This document shows positions 48,231-60,382 of a stretch of 64,000 nt of DNA, one piece after another. Origin of the DNA: Xylocopa sonorina (taxonomy: Eukaryota > Arthropoda > Insecta > Hymenoptera > Apidae). The notes under the pieces are model-generated. The model saw only the letters and a list, made by a program, of their open reading frames with translations, was not told where the DNA came from and searched no databases. Both the position numbers and the translations under genes were made by a program. Every line of letters starts with the position of its first letter. Within the stretch, counting starts at the first letter, position 1. The stretch covers positions 7,431,473 to 7,495,472 of the forward strand of contig NC_135204.1 in the NCBI RefSeq assembly GCF_050948175.1. The letters run 5' to 3'.

Positions 48231-50989
48231 AAGGAATTGCGCTGGGTTGCGTCTGCGATGCGTTCCGATGCGTTTCGACGCGGATCTTCTTCGTTGGAAC
48301 TTCGAACGTCGCTTAGAATAACTCTTGAACAGAGAATCTTCTCGAGGATCGATCAATTTTCATTGACTAGAAGTCATTATTCGGTTCGCAATTCGATCGA
48401 ATCCTTCTACTCTTATTTTCTCCCTTTCCGTCTCGCTGTTGAGAAATTTCATTCGTATTCTGAAGGCAACAGAAGGCGAATATACCGCGAGTGATTCGTG
48501 GATACAGGAAATACTTTGAAATGGTTCGTGAGAACAAGGAATTTTAGATTCCACGATAGATTAGGTATATAGTTCTGTCTGGTTTCTTCCTTTTTTTAAT
48601 TGTATATTTCAGAATTATAATCTCTGTTAGTCGATGGTGTTGTCGATTGTTAAGTCGAAGACACAAAAACTACGATCCTCGCGTAAAACACGCTCTATTG
48701 CAATCGATAATTGGATCGCGCGCAGCGGAGATTCGGTGCCCAGCGGGAGACATCAATGCCAGCGCAAGAAAGGTCGTCGAGTGAGCTCGACGCGTGGTCG
48801 CGCGATCGACGTTTTCCCAAAAGAAAGTCGCTGGGGCTCCCGCAGTCGATGTTGCCGGAAGTCTTCTACGATCGCCCTCGTCTCTGAACTCACTCGAATT
48901 CAAGTACCACAAATCTCACTTAACTACAATTTTCCATTCAAAAACACGTCCACTTATTTCCATCAACTGAACAATTTCATCGGAACCAATCGAGGGAATA
49001 TTTCAATTTATTGAAACGAAAGATCGATTCGAATCACTCGCTGGTTCTCAAGAACCTGGCCAACGAAAATGGCGCGCAATTGAAACGGGTTCCCCTGTCA
49101 GGACCGCTTTGGTTTCCTGTTTTCACCGCAAAAGTTTCTCGTAAATCTTCGAGTGCGCTCTGACTTTTTTGCTCCAGCGGCTGGCAACATTGTCCGCGAT
49201 ACGGTTCCACGATGAAATCGCGATCGTCGTTGCACGTACCTCGTGGACGACGTCATAAATAGCCAGGGGCTCGCGCGCAACTTTAACCTGGCCGATTAAT
49301 TTCTGGCCTAACAGGATACCCTAGCCGGTCGCCATGAGATACTGGGATCGCTGGGCACGTTGGTAATACGCGCCAGGACTAATTGCATAACGGGTCGCCG
49401 ATTTTTGAGCTGCCCCACCGAGTGGAACACTTCGTACACTCCCGCCTATAAATCATTAGACGACGTTTGCTAGTTTTGAGTTTCAGCCAACGTGTCTATT
49501 AACACGTCGCCTGGCAGTACCACTTGTTAGTCCGCGCGCTACGCGTGTAATTAATAACCCCTGTGATTAATCGTTCGCGTCGCGCGTAAATGGAATCAAT
49601 TTTCGAACGGCGATTTAGTTGAGTTAGCCTTCGAATAATGGTATTCGGTGTTCAGAATTTAGAATTCAGTATTGGTGTTCGATGGTGGTTGTTTTTGTTA
49701 GCAATTTCGCGGGTCGATGTTTGTTGAGTTAGTAATTTGATAATAATAATTGGTAATTGAGCAGGGCTGTATAGAAACGAACCAGTTCGCGGGAGTTAAA
49801 AATTTCAAATATAACCTCGATTTCGTTCTTAAGTGGACTGGTTCTCTCCTGCGTGACGTGAACTAATTGCGAGATAAAATCGTTTAAAATGAAGCACAGC
49901 GGTGCCTCGATTATCAGAGCCCTGGTACATTGAATATTAATATTTACAAAACGGTATAAAATAGATTGATCATCCTTTATACGTTAATTTAATTATTCGA
50001 GCGGTTCATGTTATACGAGTACGTTTGGTAGCATAAAATTAAATACCCTTCGACATCAATAATATCCAAATTTGTCTGAAAAGGTATTAGATAAATATCA
50101 ATGAAACATTTTCAGTGAACTTACGAACCGGATTGTACACGCGAGTAAGAGTTTCTCAGGAAGGATTCAATGCTGGTATTTAACCCTTTCGTTGGGAAGG
50201 TCGCGCGTTGTCCTAGTTTAAACTCGTACCGGTCGTGTCTCAGACGAACGATTACGCGAAACATTAACGATATTATCGCCACGCTTTGTCGCAGTTGGTA
50301 TACGATCTCGTTAGATGAGAAAAAAAAGAACCACCGCCGATCGAGTAACACGACGAACTTGTCCAACGAATGTCAGACGACTGGTACTCGAGCCTATCTA
50401 TGTAGATTTCCTGAAATTACAACTGTTGCGTAATAAGTCCCAGGTGACTTTACACGGGTTTACGTTTCAAGCCTCTAAATGGCCTCACTGTGAGGATAGC
50501 AACGTTCAGAATTCTATTAAGAGCTCGTTAAATCTAATGTTAGAAATGTATCAAGATTCCACGCGAAGAAATTGTACAGTTGCTACGATAATTAACATAA
50601 CGAGGTATGTAACGCGAAAGAAGCACCGTTCTTACACGATACTCCTCAATGAATCGCGTCGTTTCAAAGTTTTAGTCAGATTTCAGACTCGAATTTTCTT
50701 CGATACTCGAGTACGCGTATCGTTCGAAGAGTCCAATATGGTGGACAGTTTTGCGACAGGATAGCCAGCCGCGGTCCGTTACCGTTTTATCGGGTCTGTT
50801 GCACTCTGGAGGCGTTCAACCCGGCAGCTCGTTGCACGCACGCGAATCACCGTGTCCTGGCTGTTTATAAATAAAACGGAACCATCGCTCTTAGCCTGCC
50901 TAGCAAGCCAGAAAACTCTGAAGCAGCAAATTGGCTGGGCTATGTCACGGTTCTTCGCCTCCTCGAAGCACCATCTGGTTTCACTTCGC

Positions 50990-51475
50990 GTTTGGACGCG
51001 AATTGGAAAAATTTCGGGGAAATAGAAGGAAGAAATGGAAACGCTAGGTTTAGGGTTGTTCGTTGTCTGATGGTTGTCTGAGAACGAGGTGGCTGAAAGA
51101 ATTCAACAACGACACGATCACATAATTTTTTATGGACGCAAATTGGAAAAATTTGGGGGAAATAAAAAGAAAAAAAGGAAACGCTAGGTTTATGCGTGGA
51201 GGTATCTCAGATTTAGGGTTGTTTGTGGTCCGATGATTGTCTGAGAGAACGATGAAGTGGCTGGAAGAGTTTAGTAACGACCACATAATTTCTTAGGGAC
51301 GCGAATTGGAAAAATTTGAGGGAAATAAAAAGAAACGAAGGAAACACTAGGTTTATACATAGAAGTATCTCAGATTTAGAGTTGTTCGTGGTTTGATGAT
51401 TGTCTGAGAGAACGATGAAGTGGTTGAAATAATTTAGCAACGACACGACCACACGATTTTTTATTTTCTACGAAA
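50990..51475. repeat. Tandem repeat, three copies, period 140-163 bp
   Basis: AATTGGAAAAATTT occurs at 51001, 51141 and 51304. It is followed by GGGAAAT-A-AAG, AAACGCTAGGTTTA and GTTGTTCGTGG-type segments. Confidence 0.85.
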
Positions 51476-53637
51476 AAAAAGAGAGTGGTATAGGATTTTC
51501 ATTTTCCCTGAAACGCATGCGATTCGAGTCAGCTAAAAAACGTGGCTGGTCTCGCACCAGTACCCTCGTTCGACCACCAAAGGCTCTCGAACGTGCGTCG
51601 ATTACGCACTTTCCCAACTTTCATCCATCGATATCGTTCCAACCTTGTCGTAAATGAAGGAAAAAAGGCAGTAGAGATATGTTTCCTCCCTTTCCTCTGC
51701 AATTTCCACCAAACCTAATTCAACGCAGCCAAATCTAACATTCTTCCATCGATATAACATATAAAGTTTAAAATCTATAAAAAAAAAAGGTTTACAGATT
51801 CACTCTCCCCTTTTCTCTTTTGCATACAGTTCCCGTTTGATTCGAAATCAAACCTAACCTAGCTTAACTTTCATCTAGCCGTATCTCGTTGCAATCTTGT
51901 CACCATAATTCCCACGCAATCGTCCTCGAATAACCAAACGTTGCGTCTGACCGATCTCCTAGGAATTTACGATCAAGGAGAGAGAGAGATTCGAGGCGAT
52001 TCACGGAGGATTCATCGCGAGAAGACCTTGATCGCGCACACTAGGATGTCCAATCGAATGTCGATCGCGTCATCTCGCGGGAAATTTAAATAGCAGTTAG
52101 TGACTCACGTTCCATGCCTTTCTTTCAAGTTTGAACGTCATCAAGTTGACATTCTGCGCATTTTCGACAAGAAGATGACTAATTCGCGAGATTATTCTTG
52201 GTATTTGATCCACCTTTGCTCTCGCGGATCAACGAAGAATCTTTTGAGAAAAAAATTGTACAAACAGTTCATTTCTTTTGTAATTAATTGAAAATTTCTT
52301 AGTCAAAAAAGAATTGGGAGCTTAAAACAAGAAACAAGGATCAATAGATTCGAGAATCGAGATTAAATTTACTTATCACGATAGAGTTGATTATCGAGAA
52401 TGCTCAGATCGTTCGATAGTCAAAGGAGTACCTAAAAACAATGTTTTCAGATGGAAAATTGCTCGAGAAATTGACACGTATGAAATTAAGGATAATTCGA
52501 TGGTAATTAGGAAAAGCTGTTTCACGATTTCTGTCCAGACGGATCTCGTTACACTTTCTAAATCATCGAGCGTCCCGTTGCACCTGGACAATTTAAATCA
52601 ACTCGATTAGCAACGTGTCACGCTCGCGTTCGAATATTTTTCGAAAGTGTGGCTTATCAATTTTCTGTGGAAACATGGTCCAATTGATTCACTGTTTTTC
52701 GAGACACTTGTAAATAAAACTTTTCTCTCTCTCTTTACTGATTCTCTTTTATAATCGTCCTCCAATTGCTCGAATCGTTCTTTGGTTTCTCAAAAAAATC
52801 CAAAGACGACCCTTTCTCGTATAATATCGAACGATCGATGTTACAGCGATCGAAGCACCGTACACTCGACGATATAACTCGTAATAACATATTAAGTCAT
52901 CAGAACAGGAAGACTTTTACGCTTTTTTGCCAAGACCATCTCCCTCGCGTCAGTTCGCAGGCTTTTCTTCCTAGTAACTGTCTCTCATTACGAGGCATTA
53001 ATAATTCATCCGCGCGTGTATTAGGCGCGCTAGGCGCGGCCATAAGTCGTAACGAGCGGCGATGGCTAAATTATTTTCGTGCCATCGACCCCTCCAAATC
53101 TCTGAGCAGTATTCAATGAAACGATCCCTCAGATTCGTTCTCAAAAAATTCCCTCGCGCGATCCGTTTTCAACTAAATGAAAATTGAATCCACTGATCTG
53201 AAATTCTGCATTCTTCTCCACGGCAAACTACCGTCCGATAACGACTGCTGGTCTTAATTACGGCGTTGAGAAATAGAATCGCGCGGCGGATAGCAAAACT
53301 CGACTCGTCGCGGCTCGAGCGCGGCTGCGAAATCGCCGAACAGGATATTACAGTTTCCGTTTAACCGTTTCGTATAAGTAGTTCAACGCGAGGACACCGT
53401 TTCGCGGGAATATCGCGGGCCCTGCTGGCCAACTTGACGTCTCCACGGTCCACTTTTCCGCTCGCCGTTCAGCTGTGATCGAGACTTTGGTCTAACAAGC
53501 TTCCTCGTCCATCTCGATCTCCGCTACCGTGTTCCTCAGCCCGCTATATGCCATTACTACGATCACAGCGAGTCACCTGGAGGCTCGAAATCGCTTTGGC
53601 GTTTGGCTTCTTCCTCAAATCGTCCAGCTGGATCGTT

Positions 53638-54130
53638 GAGTCACTGGCTCTTACTAAAACCATTTATACATTTCCACGGTCTCATCTTGAGCAAGAACGT
53701 TCTTCTAAAACTAATTTCAGACATTATACTAATTCGAGAAATTTATAAAATCACCAAAAACCAGCTCAAACTTCATCAACGACACGAAAGAGAGTACCAC
53801 GAGTCACTGGTTCTTACTAAAACCATTTATAAATTTCCACGGTCTCATCTTGAGCAAGAACATTCTTCTAAAACTAATTTCAGACATTATACTAATTCGA
53901 GAATTTTATAAAACCACCAAAAACCAGCTCAAACTTCATCAACGACACGAAAGAGAGTACCACGAGTCACTGGTTCTTACTAAAACCATTTATAAATTTC
54001 CACGATCTCATCTTGAGCAAGAACGTTCTTCTAAAACTAATTTCAGACATTATACTAATTCGAGAATTTTATAAAACCACCAAAAACCAGCTCAAACTTC
54101 ATCAACGACACGAAAGAGAGTACCACGATC
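53638..54130. repeat. Tandem repeat, exact period 163 bp, three copies
   Basis: Units start at TCACTGG 53641, 53804 and 53967. They share CATCTTGAGCAAGAAC, AACTAATTTCAGACATTATA and CAACGACACGAAAGAGAGTA. Differences are single bases, so this is a recent duplication. Repeated open frames (for example 53603-53911) come from the repeat. Confidence 0.92.
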
Positions 54131-55643
54131 TGTGGTACTCATCGAGCCTGAATTTGGCATTCCATAGCCGTGGAACGAGGCGCACATGGCCAAGCGTGTA
54201 CCCTGGGGAATAAAGAGGTCGTCGTAAATGCCCGACGTTAATTTGCCAGGAGTTTTGTAGGACACGAGCGGCAAGGCGAGACGAGGTAGAGACAGCTGGG
54301 GGAGCGGCTCTCTCATACGAACGATCGTACACGTTACGCTGCTGTACGTGGGCTACACCTGTACACGCCAGCCGGACAACGCGTTTCGAACGGTTTCTCG
54401 AGCCGGGTCGACGTCCTGCCAAAACTGCCTAATCGTGTCGCTTCGTTCTGAACTAACGCGTCGCCACGAATCCGTGAGTGGCTCGTCCAGCAAGGGTTGT
54501 CACTCGTACATGTTCCATGCAAATTAGCGGAAATGGAAGCGCGCAGAGGTGTTCTTGAACTCTTGACAAATCACAGAGAACAACGTGGTGGAGAGGGTTC
54601 AAGAATCAAGGTCAGCGCGCGAGGAATTCATCCCTGTTGTAAAGACTGTTCAGAGATTAGAAAAATTATAATGATCGCCTGAAGGTTTGCGTAGAATGAG
54701 TATCTATGCGTTGAGTGTAACGTTGGTTAATAATCGCGGTTGTTAAAACCGGAAACTTCATTTGCACCGCGCGCACGGCGTTGCAACGCCATCATCGATG
54801 GTACCCTTCCTGCATAGGAACCAACTTCCCCGTTAACCGTTCCGATTGCAATCGATTTGCCTCGATCAAGGCCCACTCTTCGAGAAAAAGTAAAAACCGT
54901 CGACATTCCGTACGGTTGGTGTGCTTACGCGTGGTTTAGCTTTCGAGTTTGCCAGAGAGCTAGCTGACGTCATCCGTTGGATTTCCTTTAGCCCGCCATC
55001 GCGGATATCCTGTACATTTGCATTGTTCTTTTTCTAGTCGTCTCAATACGTTAGGAATTTTTCATAGAAATTTCTTTTGATGGTATCTCTTTTGTATGAT
55101 TTGCGAGTGGCTGGAGTTTTGTAGATGGTGAATTCTTCGGGGTTTTAAGATTCTGTTTTGTGGAAGTAGAAATCTTTTGGTTGGTACGCGAAATCTGGAG
55201 GACATTCGCCAACCTTGAGCGGAATTTTCGTGCGATGTCTCGAATTCCATTGGCTAAGCTGTTCTCCTTCATCTTGACTTCGATGGAACGATGGATCCAG
55301 GTTTTAAATCTTCGAATTAAATTTTTTATTAAACTCTTCTTTTCTACGGTTCAATTGAAAATATGGAAATTACTGTTTTATACATGGTAAAAATTTTTCT
55401 AATCAATTGCTCCACGCGTTCCAAGTCATACGAAGCATTCATCTTCAACTCCTCCTCATTGACAGCACGAGGAAACAAGTTCCTCCATTCTTCGAAGCTG
55501 AACAGCCACGGCAACAATTTTATACCCAATCACGCAATCATAGTACAACCGTGAATCATACAATCTCTTTAATCTTGCGCAAGATAAACGCTTAGAGTCA
55601 TACGTTTACGTTTATCGCACGTGAAACGCACTTGAAAACGACT

Positions 55644-56095
55644 AATCACGATTTCAGTTTCTAAAAAAGTGTATTTGAGTCGATAAGGAGACATTTATTT
55701 AATTTGTACTTGGAGTCGAAGCTGAAAACTATAATTGTAAGTTAATCTGTTCATCGATCGATCGAGTCAAAAGTTACGATCTTTCGATAACTCATGCCAG
55801 GATCATCACGATTTCAACTCCAAAAATATGTATTTCTATAAGAAAACATTTATTTAGTTTGCTCTTTTTGAAGTCGAAGCTGAACTATAATTAAAGATTA
55901 ATCTCTCGACCGATCGATTGAGTCAAAAGTTGCGATCCTTCGATAGCTGATGCCAGGATCATCACGATTTCAACTCCTAAAAAAATATATTTCCAAGAAG
56001 AAAACATTTATTTAACACGCGCTTCTTAAAGTCAAAGCTGAGAACTACAATCGAAAATTAACCTCTGAATCGCTCAATCAAATTAAAAGTACCGA
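55644..56095. repeat. Tandem repeat, three copies, period 160-166 bp
   Basis: TCACGATTTCA occurs at 55646, 55806 and 55972. It is followed by ACATTTATTTA, GTC-AAGCTGA and CGATCGA-TGAGTCAAAAGT. Confidence 0.85.
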
Positions 56096-57254
56096 TCGCC
56101 CAACAACCGAGCAAGTACGAACGAGTCGCGTCAACGAATCCACGTCGAATCGTCATCGATTCGTGATCGACACGTATTACGGTACACACGCGTGTGCACG
56201 CGCGCGCAATCGCTGTAGGTGACAATGACGATACCTTTTCGGTGTCGCGAAGTATGCAGCTCGGAGAGCAGTGCCGATGGAGGCCGTAGCCGACCGGCAG
56301 GAAGCTGCCAAGTGTAACGGTATCCGTCGCTGGCTACTCCCTGCGCGGTTGCCTTCACGCGTCCTCAACGATTTCACGTGCTCGATGAATATAGGTAAAG
56401 AAGAATATGGGTAAAGCCCCGTTTCGATCCGTCGTGCTCGCTTCGATTCCCGTCGCGTCGATCGAGCTCGAGCCACCCAACCGCTTCGTCGACGTGCACA
56501 CTTTTCATTTTCTCGAGCCTCGATCGCGCCTCCAGTTTTTGCCACCTGGTCGCCATTACGGTAGCGAGTCCCTCGAATTCGTGTCTGAACGTAGACGATC
56601 CGTCGGTGCCACTTAATTCGAAAGTAATAGAGAACCTGGGGACTCTCAGGTTTTTCAACAGCGAGACAGAGGATGCTGAGTTTTAGTTGCAGATCCTCGA
56701 GTGAAAGCTGGTAACCTTACGGAAAAATGCTCGCAGCGTGCGATTAATCATTGGGAATTGTTGCGTCTCGCGTGGACATCGTCTTTGGTGAATGCAGAGT
56801 CATCGTGTTAGGAGAGTTTCTTTAGTCGCGCTCGGTTAAAATCTAACTGAACGTTCAATTGAACTCTTTAGCTGAAACGACGATTTGTATGTACTCTCTA
56901 CGGGTAGATAGGAGATAGTTTTAATTGCTGTGGTAATCAGTGCTGGTTAATAGGATCGTGGTACCAATGGCGCGACTGGGAACGCGAAACACGGCACATA
57001 ATTGTCCCAGGAGGCATGGAAACGAAACCGCGCATGCTAATAACGTTGGATAACGCGAAGCCAGTGGATCCCCGTAGAAAACGAAATTGAGCGTCGCAAA
57101 AACCGCTTGCGAGGAATTAGCGAGTCGGGGAAGCCGTTGAGCAACGAGCTGGGGTCGAAGGAAAGTTTCGTTTTCGTGTAATTTAACTTGGCTGGTGGCC
57201 TGTTGGGCTGTTGTACGAACGAGTAATCGAGACGATGGAAATTTATATCCAATT

Positions 57255-57760
57255 TGTATTTTCAACTTTACCCTTAGATTCGCCGTTTTAATTATCGTCA
57301 AATATTTTTACTCCAAAGAATTGCTAGAGTAATAAACATAAAATATAATACTTCCGCGTGCCAACTTATTAAGTGTTCGAATAATCACGATCTATTTGCG
57401 ATCGATTTGTACAACAATTTTAAATACCCAGAAATTCTGTACTTTCAACTTAACTCTTAAATTCGCCGTTTTAATGATCGTCAAATATTTTTACTCCAAA
57501 GAATCGCAAGAATAATAAACCAACTTATAAGTGTCCAAATAGTCACAATCTATTTACCCTCGATTTCTACAACGATTTCAAATACCCAGAAATTCTGTAC
57601 TTTCGACTTAACTCTTAGATTCGCCGTTTAAATTATCGTCAAATATTTTTACTTCAAAGAATCGCAAGAATAATAAACCAACTTATAAGTGTCCATAATA
57701 GTCACAATCTATTTGCGATCGATTTGTACAGCAATTTCAAATACCCAGAAATTCGCAGGA
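57255..57760. repeat. Tandem repeat, three copies plus a partial one, period 148-193 bp
   Basis: CGCCGTTTTAATTATCGTCA-type units occur at 57281, 57474 and 57622 (spacing 193 and 148). A partial fourth carries CAATTTCAAATACCCAGAAA near 57730. The spacing differs because of an internal 45-bp length variant. Confidence 0.85.
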
Positions 57761-57999
57761 AGTCGCAAGCAGATGAAAAGGACGCGCGACAACGAAACGG
57801 TCGCGTCGCGAATCGCGACAAGCCCAAGAGCGTCCTCCTGGGTCGTTTATTTCCCTCGCGAGAGTCCCCGCGGCGAAAAAATGCGTTCCACCTCGAGCTG
57901 CGTCTCTGCGAGAGCGGTTAAAGATAGTTTGCGGATGGAAACGAAGCACCTCGGGCGGTGAAGCGCGCGGAGCCAACGGTACTTCTCGGAACGAAATTA

Positions 58000-58260
58000 C
58001 ACGTACTCATAGTAAGCGCCGCGTTGATTACATAATCGGCGCGGAGGGCGTCGGAGGAAAAGCCGCGAGCGTCCGCGGAGCCGTTGCCTGCGCGGCGGCC
58101 ATCTTGGACCACGGAGGGTCCTCCGAGCGCGGTACCAACGCAGCCATCTCCGCAAAACTCCCTCCCTCGTTTCGCTCCTCGCGTCAGTCGCTGCACATTT
58201 TTTTCTCTCCTCGTGTTCTAGTCCCCAGTTTCCTCTCTTTTTTTCCCTCTGCCAGGTTCA
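58000..58260 (+). promoter_or_regulatory. Candidate plus-strand promoter of an unidentified transcript
   Basis: A very CpG-dense stretch carries GCGGCCATCTTGG (58094-58106), a match to the YY1/Pho site. Eighty bases on is TCAGTC (58184-58189), the arthropod initiator, after a C-rich stretch. No coding exon follows. It might start a non-coding RNA in the uif-ndl interval or be an enhancer. Confidence 0.25.
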
Positions 58261-59139
58261 GGAAGCGTGTAATGCGATTCGAGATCACTGCACTCCGCGT
58301 TATTTCTTGGACGGCGAGCCGCGAATGGTCCACTGGTAACGCTGAAACGTACGATGGAATTTTCGCGATACCGTCGCGGACAGGTTCTTTACCAACGTTT
58401 CCACCGCTGGAATTCGCCGCGAATTAATGCGAACACGTGATTCTCTGCTGTTTTACGAGGTACATAACTGCGGTGCTGGAGAATGGTTTAAGTGGTGGAT
58501 GTAGGGTGATTTGCGATCAGGAGTTTTATATGTTAGCTGGTTGGTATGGGATGTATATCGAGATAAGATAGTTTAAGTGGAGGTTTCAGAGGATTATTGA
58601 TAGCAAAAGAAGGTCAGGTTGCGTGGAGGTATCGCGTCTTTGGTTTAACGCGTGCCAATGGAGGAAGACAAGCTTCTGGTGTCACGATCGGACGTTAGAT
58701 CGCAGGAATCACGGCGTGGGTCACGTTCCTGACAACCGTACGGATTAGTCAGCCGTAGAATGTGAATGGACAAGCGTTTTCCGTCGCTACCACGACGTAC
58801 GAAGGCAGTTCGCCAGGGCGCAGTCGTTCGCCTTCAACGGCTGCGACCCCATTCGTGGCATTCCAGCCTCCCCCTCGCCTCGTTCCGTGCCTCTCACTGC
58901 CTCGGTTGATACAATACTTTTGCCTCCGCGCAACTCTTTGCCTTCTTTCTTTTTTTTTTTGTTTTCGCTCCCCACTTCGATTTTTCATGCTTTGGGACGG
59001 GAGGCTTGCGTAATCGTGACCAAGTTTCGAGTTTGGTGCCACTGCTGGTCCGATTTCTGAGCTCTTAACTTTGAATTTCTATTCGAAACTATATTTCTTC
59101 TTAATCGTTAAATAACAGCAGAAATAATTGCGAAGTACA

Positions 59140-59272
59140 TACAGTTTTATTGAAAAATAGAAATTTATTATATTACAAAATCATTTCCATTTCTTTTCTG
59201 CGGTTCAGTATTTATACAATGGCACAGATGAATGAATTATGAAATAAATACGGATTTGTATGAGCTAGCTTG
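59140..59272 (-). terminator. ndl: ndl 3'UTR and poly(A) signals
   Basis: Minus-strand AATAAA words (TTTATT at 59146-59151 and 59164-59169) lie just over 100 nt after the stop codon. They suggest a short 3'UTR of about 130 nt. Confidence 0.5.
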
Positions 59273-60382
59273 TTAAACGCAGTCGACGAAGGGTCTGTGG
59301 CAAGTTTCGTTCGATTCCTTCGCAGTCATCAGCGGTTTGTTCGTTCTTAAAAACATCCACGTCCAGACGTTTAGTCTGACTGTATAAAAATCGCCTCGTT
59401 CTGGGATCAAAGGTGTATCCACAATCACAGTATCGTTAGTGGAGTTTCCTGAAGTGTATCCTATGGATTTGCACAGATCTTCCGCGTCTGCGTCGGAGGA
59501 AAAAGGACTCGAAAGACATTCTGAATGCCAGACGCCGTAACTTCGACGCATCACTTCTCCAGATCCATTACTGAAATCGAAAATATCAAACAAATCAAAA
59601 TTCAGCGAATAAAACAGAGAAATATACTTTTCTGTTATTTTATGAAACAATTTCAGAAGTTACCTGTCATCAGAAAAGGGTTTCAGCTTTCTGCACACCT
59701 CTTCGTCTTCTCCCTTTACGCAGTCGTTCGCCCCATCGCAGACAAAATCTTGTGGTATGCAAGTATCGTTTCCGCTTGTTCTATCAAATAAAGAAAAACT
59801 CGTTTTTAAGGTACGCCAAAATCACTGAGATCGATTTTTAATTAAATGGTTCCTACGTTTCACATTTGAAGCTCGAGTCCTTGCAAGGACACATTTCAGG
59901 TGACTCGTCAGTCTTGTCGAAGCAGTGACGTTCGCCATCGCACACTCGTTCTGGAGTCGTGAGTTTCAGGTACTCTGCACAGGTGCACATCCTAGGCTCG
60001 TCAGATCCGTCGGGACAGTCGACATTTCCGTCGCAGAACGCGCTCTTATCGACGCACTTCCCGTCTCTACAACGAAGCTCTGTTCTTGTGCAACCTGTAA
60101 ATTACAAGAATACTTTTACCGTGATTTACTTCTCTTAAATTACAGAGTTTTTCTCTCTTTTTAAAACATTTATAAGAGAATTTGTATGGCAATTGTGATA
60201 CTCACTGCAACCTTCCACGCTATTCTCGCAGCTGCTTCGAGTCAACTCGCACATTTTCGAATCCTCGTCCCTCTGATCTCGACAATCAAAAACGCCATCG
60301 CAGATTTTACTCTGAGGGATGCATTGGCCAGTGTCGCATCGAAATCCGTCGCAAGTTGCCTCGATTGACTTTCTTGGACCTC
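59273..60382 (-). other. ndl: ndl C-terminal LDLa repeats and tail
   Basis: Four LDLa-type repeats: CDGFRCDTGQCIPQSKICDG, CTRTELRCRDGKCVDKSAFC, CTCAEYLKL to PEMC, and CPCKDSSFKCETTSGNDTC to DEEVC. Each keeps the D-x-S/T-D-E calcium site or a close variant. The last exon codes about 98 residues ending HRPFVDCV, with several cysteines and no domain that I recognise. Confidence 0.85.

Larger units (their letters stand above)
48240..59140. other. Intergenic region between uif and ndl, no gene recognised
   Basis: About 11 kb. Open frames, the longest being 149 codons at 50315-50764 plus, have no domain or splice support. It holds four tandem arrays (listed) and a CpG-rich promoter-like block at 58.0-58.2 kb. 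A TATAAA-like CCTATAAATC is at about 49445, and a second at about 50868, but neither sits before a recognisable exon. Confidence 0.5.

Noticed and set aside
50315..50764. 149-codon plus-strand frame
   Set aside because: Composition is plausible, but there is no domain, no splice context and no start context. Kept only as a chance frame.
53603..54213. Three overlapping repeated frames starting MSKN or MASS
   Set aside because: They arise from the 163-bp tandem repeat, not from a gene family.
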